Of a stretch of 64,000 bases of DNA, positions 1-11,168 are shown in pieces (the first letter of the stretch is position 1; every line of letters begins with the position of its first letter). The translations under genes were made by a program, and so were the position numbers. The DNA is from Cyanoderma ruficeps (Eukaryota > Chordata > Aves > Passeriformes > Timaliidae), in contig VZDJ01000034.1 in assembly GCA_008694505.1 (NCBI GenBank), forward strand, positions 6,189,210 through 6,253,209, written 5' to 3'. A model generated the notes under the pieces. That model searched no databases. It worked only from the letters and a program-made list of their open reading frames with translations, and was not told the origin of the DNA.

Positions 1-3000
1 AGGCGTTGTAAGGAGCTACAGGCAAAGGGCATCCTGTTTGTGGGAAGCGGTGTTAGTGGTGGAGAGGAGGGTGCCAGGTATGGACCTTCTCTCATGCCAG
101 GAGGAGCCAAGGAAGCCTGGTAAGCATGAACTACTGTATTTTCTTGTTCAGAATGGTTTGCAACAATTCACATTGTGCACTGAGAGAGGGAAAGAGGAGG
201 GTGTGGGTGTGGAGAAAGCAAGATATGTTGCCATCTCACTTCCTCAAGGCTCCAGATTTCTCAACCTGGCTGGGGTCATGGGGCAGTGCTGAACCTTCAT
301 GTAAGGCGGAACAAAGGCAGGCTTTTCTTCCAGGAACCCACAGGCAAAAGTAGGACCTACAGACATCTGAAGGGAGAACGGAATTTTGCTTAAATTTTAA
401 ACAAGTCCTATTTCTTACATTTCTCTTTTGAGGCTGTACACACTTGGGAAGCTGCTAGCCATGAATCAGGCAGCAGCAAATGGCCCTGTAGTGACACGTT
501 ATAAAAGGAGCTTCAGTACATGTTTGTACTACTGTTGAATGCATCAATTGATTTGCAAGTTTCTGCATGCTGCTGTGCTGTTTTGTGCTCATGTCTCAGT
601 AAAGGACTGCACATCAATGCAGACTGCACATCAAATCAGACTTTATCCCTGGTTGGTCATTCTCTGTATAGATGTGGAAAGAAAAGGTGTGTCCAGGCTT
701 TACCTGAACTTTAGTATCTCTTGAGTCCGTGTCCATTTGCCTTAGTGTTTCATACCTGTACCAGCCTGTTCAAATTTGATGGCACAAAGCCATCAACAAC
801 AGTAGGTTGCTGCCCGTTCATCTTTTGCCTTGAACAGCTAAGTAAGGACAGCCTCTGTGTTCAAATGGAGAGGATATTTGGGCTCCTTGAAGTGCATTAT
901 GCTTGTCTGTACAGTGTTGGAAGCATGACTTGATTGTCCCAATGTCTTGTGAACTGTCTGGCTGGGAAAAACACATTTAATTGACACTGCTGTGTGGATG
1001 GGGTATCAGTCTGCCTTCAGCCCAGGCTGCCTTTTGGCAGGTTACAGAAGGAGGCATCGTACCAATAGATTTCATTTGTTTTCTCTTGTGGTGTTTGTAT
1101 CCCCGACCTGTCTGCTAAGGTGTATTCTTTTTCCCCACAGGCCCCACATCAAGACCATATTTCAAAGCATTGCTGCTAAAGTGGGATCTGGGGAACCTTG
1201 TTGTGACTGGGTAAATAGTCATTTGATACTGACCCTAACTTGGGGTTAGATCCCTGCTTAGGCAGTTTGGGGTCAGATCCCTGCTTGGGCAGTTTGGTGG
1301 CTGAAGCTCCTGGATGTTTGTCCACAATAAACACAGCACCATCAGTGGTTGATTTTCTGGCCATGTTCATTTCCAATCTACCACCTCTGGTAACTCACAC
1401 CATGCAATGGAAAGACCAAGGTTTGTGGCTGGGTCATGTGCTGGGGGAGCTGAATGGACCTGTGACCCCCTGGTTTCAGTTAGCACTGCCTTTGATTCCC
1501 TCCTTTAGGCAAAAGGAAACCATGGGCAGGTATTGAACACTGGAAGTGGTGATGATGCTGTTGCTGAGAGGATTTTTGGCTGTTTCCGGACAGGTGGGAG
1601 AGGAAGGAGCTGGACATTTTGTGAAGATGGTACATAATGGGATTGAGTATGGAGACATGCAGCTGATCTGTGAGGCCTATCACCTGATGAAAGACGTGGT
1701 GGGCATGGAGCACGATGAGATGGCCAAGGTGATTTGCAGTTTTTAAAGTCTTTCCTCTTCTTTGTACCATGGTGTCTGTCTGCCACTGGTGAGGTGCTAG
1801 GCTTGGGTAAAGCTGCTGCATGTACATGAAGGGAATTTTTCTGACATGCCTCCTGCACAGGGGTGGGGCACAATATTCTTGAGCTTTACATGAGGTAGGA
1901 GCAGTGAGCATGGACAGCTAAATGCTTATAGAAGTTGTCTAAAACTCTTCCCATGCTACAGGTGATTTCTCTCCAGGAAGCACCTTCAGGTGTAGAAATG
2001 TGCATTACCTTGCCTGAAAAGAGCTAGTGAAACACTGAGCAATATAATCAATCAGGCGAAATATATACAGTAATCAGTTTAAAGATACAGTAGAGACACA
2101 GCAAATTGGGGTGTGTACAAATATGTTTATACTTTTTCTCCTTTTTCAGGTATTTCAGGAGTGGAATAAAACAGAGTTGGACTCTTTCCTGATCGAAATC
2201 ACAGCCAATATTCTCAAATTCAAAGACAGTGATGGCAAATACCTCCTCCCGAAGATCAGGGACAGTGCAGGGCAGAAAGGCACGGGGAAGTGGACAGCCA
2301 TTTCTGCCCTGGAATACGGAGTCCCGGTCACGCTCATCGGTAACTGGTGCTTTGATCTTTCCTACCTCCATGCACCACATCACAGCAAGGAGCAAGGGAA
2401 AAGAGTCTCAGAAGTGAGCCCACAGCAGGGCTGGGCTGCCAGAAGAGGCTCTTGTAGGTGTAGCTGTTCCAGCCTTTCTGCCCTGACAGCTGTTCCTGGT
2501 TTTTTTTGCTGGGCTTGTTTTCACCCTGTTCCTTAAATGCTGCCAGTCCTGTTGTCACACCTGTGTCCATGGTGTCCCTGCAGTGCTGAGAGGACTCAGT
2601 GACAGGGCAATATTAAGTTCAGTGCTCAGTGTTGTAGTGCAGAGGAGCTGTAACACATCTGCAGCACATTTAGAGTGCCCTAATACTGCAGATTCAGAGC
2701 AGGCTTCCCACTGAGTAAATTAGATGAGTCAACAGGTTCTTTACTCTCAGATTTGCTTTCATTTCCATGCTTTCTCTACCTCTTTTTCCTTAGCATTGGC
2801 TGCTCAAGTCCTGAAGATAAGAAAAATTCAGTAGCTAAAAGAAAGTAACTGCAGTGTAGCTGTCAAAGAAACAGCTGCATTTCAGCAGCAAAACAGGTTC
2901 TCTAAATGGTTTTAATGTTCTACTGCAGCTGTAGTCTTTCAGTTCTGGGCTTCAAACAGTGTTTCTTGCTTGTGCTGCTCCTACCCTCCTGTCTGGGGTG

Positions 3001-6000
3001 CTTGCAGAGCTCAAGGGTGGAGGAGACACTCCCTGATCAGTGCTCTGCAGTGCCAGGGAGCATTGTTAGGTAATGCTGAGCTGACAGGGAAGTGTGTGCC
3101 ATAGTCCTTGTGCAAACGTGGCCCTTCTCAGGGCAGCTGCCGTGTGGTTTTACTGCATGAGCATGACTTGCAAACTTCTGCTTGTAAGAGCAGAGTCATG
3201 CTACTCCTGCTTTTTCCTGGTTTTCCTACCATGCTGCTCCTCCCTTCCATAGAAGGAAGTTTTTGCAGAAATGGAAATTAGGTTGTTAGGTGTGATATGT
3301 CCTCCTGCTGTAGGGAGGATCCACAGTCTTGTGAAAACATGACTCACTTTTTTTTTAAATTGTTGTCAGTTTGATTTTGGGGTGTGGTTTTTTGGTGGTT
3401 TTTTTTTTTTGGTATATCACGACTCACTTAAAGGGTGGAACAAAATGACAATATGAAGACTTGCTTCTTCTCCTTCTATCAGACCCTGAAAAGCAAACTT
3501 TTTTCTTCCTCATTTTACAGTACCGTCTTCAGTTACAAACAAGTACAGCTTAAACCAGCATGATTAGGAACTCACTGAGCCAGCCTGACAGATGATATTT
3601 AGTAACCTGTTTAGTGATGTTAGAAAACTTTCCTATGGACTTCTGAATACTACTGCTAGAGGCTCACCAGATTTGTAAATCTTATTTCATCTTATAAGTT
3701 AACCTGCTGATTTATTCTTGATTTTAACTGCCCTTGTTTTGCATGTCTTTATTTCAAAGCACATCCAGTTAATGTGAGCTGGCATTTAAGGAACAGCGTT
3801 TTATCATAAAAGCATGATACAATACTTGGTGAAGTCTTTAGCCTTGCTGTTCCCTAGACTGCAGTGCACCACCGTCAGTCTCTGATAGACAGGAAAAGAT
3901 TTTAAAGTAAATTCTCAAAACTGAGAGCTGGTAAAATGTTCCTTAGGATAAATTTTCATGTGGATGACTTGTGGCTTTTTTCTTTATCATTTGAAAGCTG
4001 TATCAGTCAATACTTACCCAATGGTTGTACTGAGTGGCAGTGCTGTCCCTCAGGAACGCTGTTGGAAAAATTAATTTGTGCACCAGTTATTTCACTCAGT
4101 GACACTGTGTGGTGCTTGAGTACCTCAGGCACGAACAGTGATGCTCAGGTTTCTAATGATCTCCCCTTTCCTGCCATTCCCAAAGGTGAGGCTGTGTTTG
4201 CACGGTGCCTGTCTTCCCTCAAGGATGAGAGAGTGCAGGCCAGTAAGGTGCTGGGAGGGCCCAAAGTGACTCAGTTCAGTGGGAACAAGAAAGCTTTCCT
4301 GGAGGACATCCGCAAGGTGAGTCCCTGTGCAGGGTTAAAGCAGGTGTGGGATGCTGTGGACTCTGGGGAGGAGCTCTTGTGTTTGTACTTCATGAGATCT
4401 GGGTCCTGCTGTCAGCACTGTGCATTGTCTCGTGGTGACCACAAAGCAGAATGTGACCCATTCTTAAACAAAGGAAGGGTAGGGAGGATCCAGAAGGATT
4501 TCAATTCTATGCTACAGCAGGCAGAGACAACTACATGGGGTACAGAAATCATAACTCATGCACAGGAGCTTGTCCACCCCTGAACACTCCTGCCTTTGCC
4601 TGGGTGTTGATCTCTTGATCTCTTCTCTGTTGAAACCAAATTTTCTGATGAGAAAGGATATTTTGGTTCTCAGATAACTGGAATGTTGCTACTGCACTCA
4701 TCCCTGTTGAGATGTGGGCTAAACAGGGCATGTAGAGACCATGAAGTTTGTTGTTCAACTTTGTGAGACTTCTCTTGCAATGTGAATTTGATTTTTTTTT
4801 TCTTCAGGCCCTGTATGCTTCCAAGATTATCTCATATGCTCAAGGCTTCATGCTGCTGAGACAGGCAGCCAAAGAATTTGGCTGGACACTGAATTATGGT
4901 GGAATTGCACTCATGTGGAGGGGAGGCTGCATCATCAGAAGGTAATTGGGATGAGGAGGTAACCTGGCTGCTGAGGGGAGAAGAGCAGGCAGTTTAGTTT
5001 ATGAGGTGCTTGGCTGACACGCCTGGAGATTTCCTTGGAAAATGCATGGAGTTACTCTGCTGGTAAGATTCTGAGAGGCTGTAGACAACACCAAAGGTTA
5101 CCAGACGAACCCACTATTTTGGTGGCTTAACTGCTGAAAATATTTTTGGTCTTTGTCATGTTTGGAATCTGAGTCTGGCTGAATCAAGTTCTAGCACTGT
5201 AAGTTTTGGATTCTAGACCTTTGTTGGAAGCTTTGACATTTATTCCTGTTTAACTTTTGCCTAGTGTGTTCCTGGGAAAAATCAAAGATGCTTTTGATAG
5301 AAACCCTGAGCTCCAGAATTTGCTGTTGGATGATTTCTTTAAGAGAGCTGTAGAAAACTGCCAGGTAAGTTTCAAGAAAAAGAGAGCATAAAAACAATAA
5401 TTTATAGCCAGGACTGTCACAGTTCTTCTCTTTGATACTGACCAAGCTCTGATTGGAAACTGAAGGTTCCCATTTTACTGTTACAGAAGAGCCTTAGGCA
5501 GAAATCCAGCAATTCAGAGGGACTGTAATATGAGGAAAAAAGGCCTGGCCTGTGTGAACATTTTCATCATTGCCCTGTGTCTGGTGCCTACTGTGCAGTT
5601 GGATTTGAGCTGAGCAGACCATAAAGCTCTGCTCCAGTACCACTGTTTGCAGTTCCAGACCCACCCCTTCTTTGGGCCTCTGCAAACAGGGTCCTCATTT
5701 GGGTGGAACTAAAACCACATTATCTGGCCAAAAAAGAAGTCTCTGTTATCATTAGTAGTTCTTGTAACTGAATCTGAATGTTCCACGCAAATTACTGGAC
5801 CAGATGAACAGTTGAACTGAGGATTATCCACGTCTGTGTGAAGTATCAGTGCTGTCCTCTTACAGCCCTGGGTGAGCTTTGTTCTGTGCCTGGTGAGAGG
5901 TCCTGGCAGTGCCTCAGAGTTCAGAACATTCCCCGTTCCCCACTGAGTTCATGCTTTTGAGATGCTCTGACCATGTTTATGTGAAAGAACAGCATCCTTG

Positions 6001-6760
6001 CCTGAGGCTGTGGTTTGACTGCATGTCTCAGCTGTTCTCATCCTGCTGTTAACTGTGTCTTACTTGCCATTATTTTAGATCAACCTCGTTTGTTAAAATC
6101 AGACTTGGTTATTAGCTATCCTAGAACGTGAAATAGACACACAGTTGTACTGGAGTAGTTGATGTGCCTGCAGTACCTCTGAGCAAGCTCTGATCACTTT
6201 CCTTTCCCCCCTTTCCCTCTCTCCCAGGAGTCCTGGCGCCGTGTGATCAGTACTGGAGTGCAGATTGGAATCCCTATGCCCTGCTTCACTACAGCACTTT
6301 CTTTTTATGATGGCTACAGGCATGAGATGTTGCCAGCTAACTTGATTCAGGTACGCGCTGAAATCTCATCATGCTGTTGTTTAAATACTGCTTTAAAGGT
6401 CTCAATGGTAATATGTCCTAATGACTCACAGTATACAGTACAGGTGACCTAATATATTTCTGTTGTACCTGAAATTCATGACACTAGAACGCTTAGAGAC
6501 AGCTGGATAAAGAACAGCAGAGATACTGGTATGCCCAGTGTGTGCTTGTATTCCACCTGTGAACCAAGGGTAATGGTATCTTTGAACCCAAATGGTTTGT
6601 AGAGAAGTTATCTTTGTGTGTCTGTGTGTTCTCATTCCAGGCTCAGCGTGATTACTTTGGTGCACATACATATGAATTATTATCAAAGCCAGGGGTCTTT
6701 ATCCACACTAACTGGACAGGCCATGGAGGAAACGTGTCCTCTTCTGCTTACAATGTCTAA
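1..6760 (+). CDS. PGD: 6-phosphogluconate dehydrogenase, decarboxylating; 3' nine exons (5' part outside window)
   Basis: Cytosolic enzyme of the oxidative pentose phosphate pathway: 6-phosphogluconate + NADP+ gives ribulose 5-phosphate + CO2 + NADPH. Exons read by homology and GT/AG sites: 1-119, 1141-1210, 1594-1728, 2150-2339, 4186-4316, 4808-4941, 5265-5364, 6228-6350, 6641-6760 (TAA). Phases join cleanly into 373 residues, matching human residues 111-483, so the N-terminal Rossmann fold lies upstream. Seen in human numbering: substrate loop VSGGEEGA (Ser129-Gly131), catalytic Lys184 in HFVKMVHNG and Glu191 in IEYGD, and the family signature [13 protein letters not shown]. The C-terminal tail FGAHTYELL...HTNWTGHGG is intact; the last residues are SSAYNV where mammals have SSSYNA. 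No frameshift or premature stop is seen. The first exon may extend upstream of base 1. Confidence 0.97.
1240..1293. repeat. 27-bp tandem duplication in PGD intron
   Basis: Two adjacent 27-bp units, each TTGGGGT(T/C)AGATCCCTGCTT(A/G)GGCAGT-like, begin at 1240 and 1267 and differ at two positions. It lies just after the donor of the second visible PGD exon and is probably a neutral minisatellite seed. Confidence 0.85.
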
Positions 6761-6930
6761 TGGAAATCCTTCCACTTGGAGCCAAGATACTGTAGATCTC
6801 AGATATTTCTTCTAGAATATCACTTTTTACTGTACTCTGCTAGAACTTGTTTGGACACTTTTGTAATAACTTGTGGCTGTATTTCATACATATATGTATA
6901 TCTCTATATATGTATCATATAAGAAAATGA

Positions 6931-6936
6931 AATAAA
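6931..6936 (+). terminator. PGD poly(A) signal
   Basis: AATAAA about 170 bases after the PGD stop codon, followed by a GT-rich stretch (TGTCTTGAGGTGTTTTC) at about 6948-6966 that fits a downstream cleavage element. The 3'UTR before it has an alternating TATA-rich stretch at 6885-6920 able to fold on itself. Confidence 0.85.
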
Positions 6937-6960
6937 TTTAGTTATAAATGTCTTGAGGTG

Positions 6961-7734
6961 TTTTCTTTCCACTGGTGCTGGCCAAAACTAGGTAAAATGC
7001 TTGTGTGCTGTATTTAATAGAATTTATAGTCATGTTAGGTTTATAGTATTGTAGTGCATAGAGTCCTAGGGATCAAGACAGAGATGACTGCAATTCAGGA
7101 ATTACTGAGATGGAGAGTGGCAGACAGCACAGGAACTTACACAAGGTTCCAGGCTGATAAAGGCCTTTCTTTCATTGCCATGGTTTATCCCGAGCAGGCA
7201 GCAGCTTGGGTCTTACAGATTTAATTCCTGGGCATTCAGCTGCCCAGTCTGTCACACTGAACTCTCTGTGCTTTTGGTGCGTGGGATGGGTCATGGAGAA
7301 ACAAAACTCATATTCCTGTCACCATTCTCCCTCCAGCTGTTGTTCCCAGTTTTAAGCTCTGGCACAAACTCTTTGCGTTACTGTGTGGTTGCACTTTTCC
7401 CCCCTGCAAATCTCCCTGATTCTTTGCCTCTTCTTCCCATGGGGCAATTAAAAATACCCACAGCAGCATGCAAAGTTGGCTCTACTTTATATCTTCTCCC
7501 TGCAATGCTACTGCCAGTCATCTGCAGGACTTCTGAAAACTCAACTGGGTGTCTGAACCTTTTTATTGCTCAAAATCTGTTAAATTTTGTGCTGTGCACA
7601 CTGATTTTTATATTCATGTTTGGCCTTATATATTTCTGCTAAGACAGCTACTTAGTCACTAGTTGAATATCTGTGTAAGGTAAAACATAACTTTCACTTT
7701 AAGGTACCTTTTTGCAGATGGCGCAGTCGAACTC
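6961..7734. other. PGD-CENPS spacer, no gene recognised
   Basis: Short gap between the PGD 3' end and the CENPS CpG island. An open frame on the + strand at 7175-7642 has leucine- and cysteine-rich content with no recognisable domain, and I treat it as chance. No transposon or RNA gene is recognised. Confidence 0.6.
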
Positions 7735-8140
7735 GGCAGCTCTGAAACAAACGAGGATTGCGGTGACAGCGGCGGCGCAGGCCCTCACGGGGCCCGGGGC
7801 GGGGCCGCCATGGCGGCGGGAAGCGGCGGGGGCGGGAGCTCTGAGGGCGGCCATGGCGGCGGGCGGGCAGGAGCGGGCGATGCTCACACAGGTACCCGGG
7901 GCACGCGGGGCCCAGGCCGTGAGCGGCCGCCCAAGGCTCCGGGGGTTTGGGGTGAGGCCGCTGTGTCACTGCCCGCCCTGCCTTGCTCCCTGCAGAGGCT
8001 GAAGGCGGCGGTTCACTACACGGTCGGGTGCCTGTGCCAGGAGGTGGAGGAGGACAAGGACGTGCAGTTCAGCAAACAGAGCATCGCAGCCATCGCGGAG
8101 ATCACCTTCCGGCAGTGCGGTACGGCCGCCTTACCTGGGG
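7735..8140 (+). promoter_or_regulatory. CpG island promoter of CENPS
   Basis: The sequence turns abruptly GC- and CpG-rich from about 7735 through CENPS exons 1 and 2, with GGGGCGGGG-type boxes and no TATA box. Two ATGGCGGCGGG motifs (7810 and 7853) fit both strong Kozak and YY1-type elements. The transcription start cannot be fixed from sequence alone. Confidence 0.75.
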
Positions 8141-9700
8141 TCGCCCGGGTTACCTGGCGGTGCCTCGTGTTACCGCAGCGCTCCCTGTCTGTTCACCAAC
8201 CATCAATGGCGGCGCGGGTTTCAAAAATAATAGCACCGAACTAGGTGTCGCCGGGACATTCTCTTGCATTGTATTTCTGTTCAGTACGAGAAATACTAGT
8301 TCGACTTTTCAGACCCCAAAAAAGCATTTAGCTGTATGAGGGAATATTGTGTGGCCACCTGCTTGTGTATGAGTAGTACCTAACACCAGCTATAGTCACT
8401 TCTCATAACTGACTTGGATAACTTGTGTATTGTGTATCTCTCCCCACTCAGTGTTTTAAAATATATGACATCTTTGTGTTTTCTCTAGAAATCTTTGCAA
8501 AAGACCTCGAAATGTTTGCAAGGTACGCACTGATTGTTACGAAGGCTTTTCTTTTTTTTGTCTTAGCTCCTAGATAATCTTTAAAACACTGTCATTTGAG
8601 CTTTATAAGGGCTTGGTTGGCTGCTTAAATAATGTCTTTGTAGTTATGAAATAAAAATTCCTTGTAGGCACTTCTTTTCGGTCAGTGTTGGCAAAAATGT
8701 TAAGGGGTGTTTTTTGGTTTTATGCAGGCATGCAAAACGAACCACAGTCACTACAGAAGATGTGAAGCTTTTGGCTAGAAGAAGCAACTCTTTGGTGAGA
8801 TACACTGTATTTTCTGTCTCACAACATTCTTAAACCAGTTAATTCCAAAAAGCATTTGAATGAAGGTTATATATACATGGTGAAGCAACTGTTGCATAAG
8901 CAATTTCACCGTCTTCCTGAGATAGATAGGCACAATCCAGCAATTTTTAAATTTTCATCTTATTTTCCTTCATGCCACTGCCTCACTGTGGTGAGGTGTA
9001 ACACAGATCTCATTGCAATTCAAGCAGCAGCGCTCTTGTTTCCCCAGCGCTGCTGAAGTTCCAAGTTCAAAAGTGCAGTAAGCAGACACAGTATCGTGAA
9101 TCACTTTGCTTTTTCATGATGTTGTGTTTCTTTGTGGTAGCCTAAGGTCAGGAACAGCTTGAGTCTGCCTCAAGGTGCTGAGTCTCCCAACATTAATACA
9201 GGGATCACAGAATTATTGAATTCTCTTCCGTGCTGATCTATATGATGTTCAGTGAATAAAAACTCACTGATCTGTTAAGACATGCCTGTATGTGGATCTG
9301 TGAGAAATGCTTCTAATACTAATTTTACTTTTATGTAAGGAGGTTTGGGTTTTTTTTCTTCCATATACGATTTGAAATACACAACAGGAACTTGCCTGAG
9401 AAGGCAAAGTAAATGTTTTTTGGAGTCTGTCATGTTTCTTGTAATAAGAATTTTCCCTGTTAATTTCTTTTTAATATTTCTTTCTAATGTCTTGTGAATG
9501 AATGAAGTTCCTCAGTAGAGGACTGATTAGTTTATTGTTCCCAGCTAAAATATATCACTCAGAAGAGTGAAGAGCTTGCATCAAGTAACATGGAGCAGAA
9601 GGAGAAGAAGAAAAAGAAGTCCAGTGCAGCTAAGGGAGAGAGAACTCCTGGGGAACAAGAAGCAGCTGTGACTGAAAATGAAGATTCCAACATGGCATGA
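7853..9700 (+). CDS. CENPS: Centromere protein S / MHF1 histone-fold protein
   Basis: Histone-fold partner of CENPX. The MHF complex binds branched DNA with FANCM in Fanconi repair and joins the CENP-T-W-S-X complex at kinetochores. Exons: 7853-7891, 7996-8119, 8489-8522, 8728-8794, 9545-9700 (TGA), total 139 residues against 138 in human. Residues 14 onward read RLKAAVHYTVGCLCQEV, with the fold continuing through FRQCEIFAKDLEMFARHAKR and VKLLARRSNSLLKYIT. A lysine-rich run (KEKKKKKSS) and an acidic tail end the protein. The start at 7853 gives 13 residues before RLK, has a good Kozak context (GCCATGG) and is followed by a second in-frame ATG at 7880. The frame is also open upstream to an ATG at 7712, so an N-terminal extension is not excluded. 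Old alias APITD1. Confidence 0.96.
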
Positions 9701-9933
9701 TTAATTTTTTAGAGTAATGTTTCAGGTTATTTTCTCTTACTATCCTAGAGAAACCAGAATTAGCCTATTCATCTTGAAGGTTAGCTCCAGTAATGAATCT
9801 TTAGGTTTTCAGGTGAATGCAATTGGATTTTTATTGTTCCAAAAATGAAGTCTGTCAGAATTCAGCAAGCTTACAGCCAAAATGCCTTAACTGCTCACAG
9901 AAGTATCTGTTATTAAAATTAAAATACTTTATA

Positions 9934-9939
9934 AATAAA
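9934..9939 (+). terminator. CENPS poly(A) signal
   Basis: AATAAA about 234 bases after the CENPS stop, inside an A-rich stretch. The 3'UTR is short and AT-rich. The next gene, DFFA, converges from the other strand. Confidence 0.75.
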
Positions 9940-9959
9940 GACTTTGAAACAGACCATTC

Positions 9960-10430
9960 TCACTGAACCATAACTCAGTATGTGTAATAGCCTTCATTCT
10001 GTTACTTTATTTCTCTAGTAACTCTGACTTTTTTTCTTTGCTTCCAGTTTTGCTATTTTTGCTCAGACATTTTGAAAATTTTGTTTTTAATAAGCCATAT
10101 TTCACTCATTGTCTTGACAGCTGAAGGTGTTTTGTCATTTCGCACCTGTGGCACTGCTGGGGTACAGTTGTCACTGCCAGTAATTCCCATTTTCTGGGGG
10201 CACCGTGGGCAGGCAGGAATCCCACTGCCCTCTGCTAGGCTGGCAGAGCCTTGCCCAGGTTTACCGTGATAAACACACATTTTGCTAAACACTTTGGATA
10301 AGTTAAAGACAGTACTTCCATGTTCAATTTCTTCATCTTCTTTCCTTAAAGTAATAATGTATTTATCAGCCCATTCTTTAATTATAGCAGCTGGTGGAAA
10401 TATCAAGACCAGTCCAACAGTAAGATAAAA
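9960..10430 (-). other. CENPS-DFFA tail-to-tail interval with unassigned coding-like minus-strand stretch
   Basis: Minus-strand frame open from 10466 to 10053 (137 codons from the first ATG). The part near 10390-10260 reads like coding sequence (AAIIKEWADKYIITLRKEDE, then EIEHGSTVFNLSKVFSKMC). It is preceded by an acceptor-like TTTCCACCAG and followed by GTAAAC after CACG. I do not recognise the protein, and it lies downstream of the DFFA poly(A) signal. It could be an exon remnant, a retrocopy, or chance. In human, CORT sits between these two genes; neither strand here shows the somatostatin-type core CKNFFWK. Confidence 0.2.
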
Positions 10431-10434
10431 AGGT

Positions 10435-10440
10435 TTTATT
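10435..10440 (-). terminator. DFFA poly(A) signal
   Basis: TTTATT on the + strand is AATAAA on the minus strand, followed on that strand by a TG-rich stretch at about 10418-10400. It implies a DFFA 3'UTR of roughly 740 bases running from 11168 to about 10415. Confidence 0.65.
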
Positions 10441-11168
10441 GATATTAGAAAAAAAGACTCTAACAAATTTAAAAATAAGCCAGTTAGTACAAAAGCATCA
10501 TGATGTTACACTAATGATTAGGAGAATAACACAGCAGGCTAAATCCAAGTCTTCTGTCACACAGCCTTACAAAGCAATTATTTCCACCTTTGCTGTGTTC
10601 TACATGATAGTTCTTACACAGCATCCAAGAGGCAGGAGTTCCTTATAGAAAAAGCACTGAAGTTGAAGGACTTTGAATTTAACTGATTAAATCAGCATGA
10701 GAATTCAAGTTCCTAGACCCTAGGCTGGAGCTTAAAGCCAGGCAGCAGCTGGTTAACCCCTCTGCCCTGATCACTAACTGTGCCTCAAAGTGTCTTCCAG
10801 AGATCCTCCATCCTTTTTACTCTGAAAATGGTGGGAGAACAAAGTAAGCAAACTGCTTGGGGCCTCAGGAGCTGTATCCACCATTATCAGATGGAAGCTG
10901 CTGGCTACCAACCAGATATTGAAAGCTGAACACTTACATGCTGTGCTTAGCAATGCCATTGTTCCAGCATTCTGCAAAAAGTCAAAATCCCTTTGCTTAC
11001 ACAATTCAAATCACCAGAGGGGTTTAAGCCTCAGGACAATGATCGGATTTTAGTTGTTCTATAGCCAGACCACAGTATGACCAGCAAACTATGGCTCCTG
11101 GGACGTGTCTTTGCTTGTATTGATTCTAATGCAAAAGCAAGAACTGAAGTGCAAACAGCAATGCAGTC

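Noticed and set aside
3936..4583. 215-codon open frame on the + strand
   Set aside because: Its real part is the PGD exon 4186-4316; the rest is intron read-through on both sides.
7175..7642. 155-codon open frame between PGD and CENPS
   Set aside because: Hydrophobic, cysteine-rich composition without a domain, no splice logic with either neighbour, and no promoter signature.
10072..10269. 65-codon + strand frame starting with a signal-peptide-like stretch, considered as CORT
   Set aside because: It lacks dibasic processing sites and the CKNFFWK core that defines somatostatin-type peptides.
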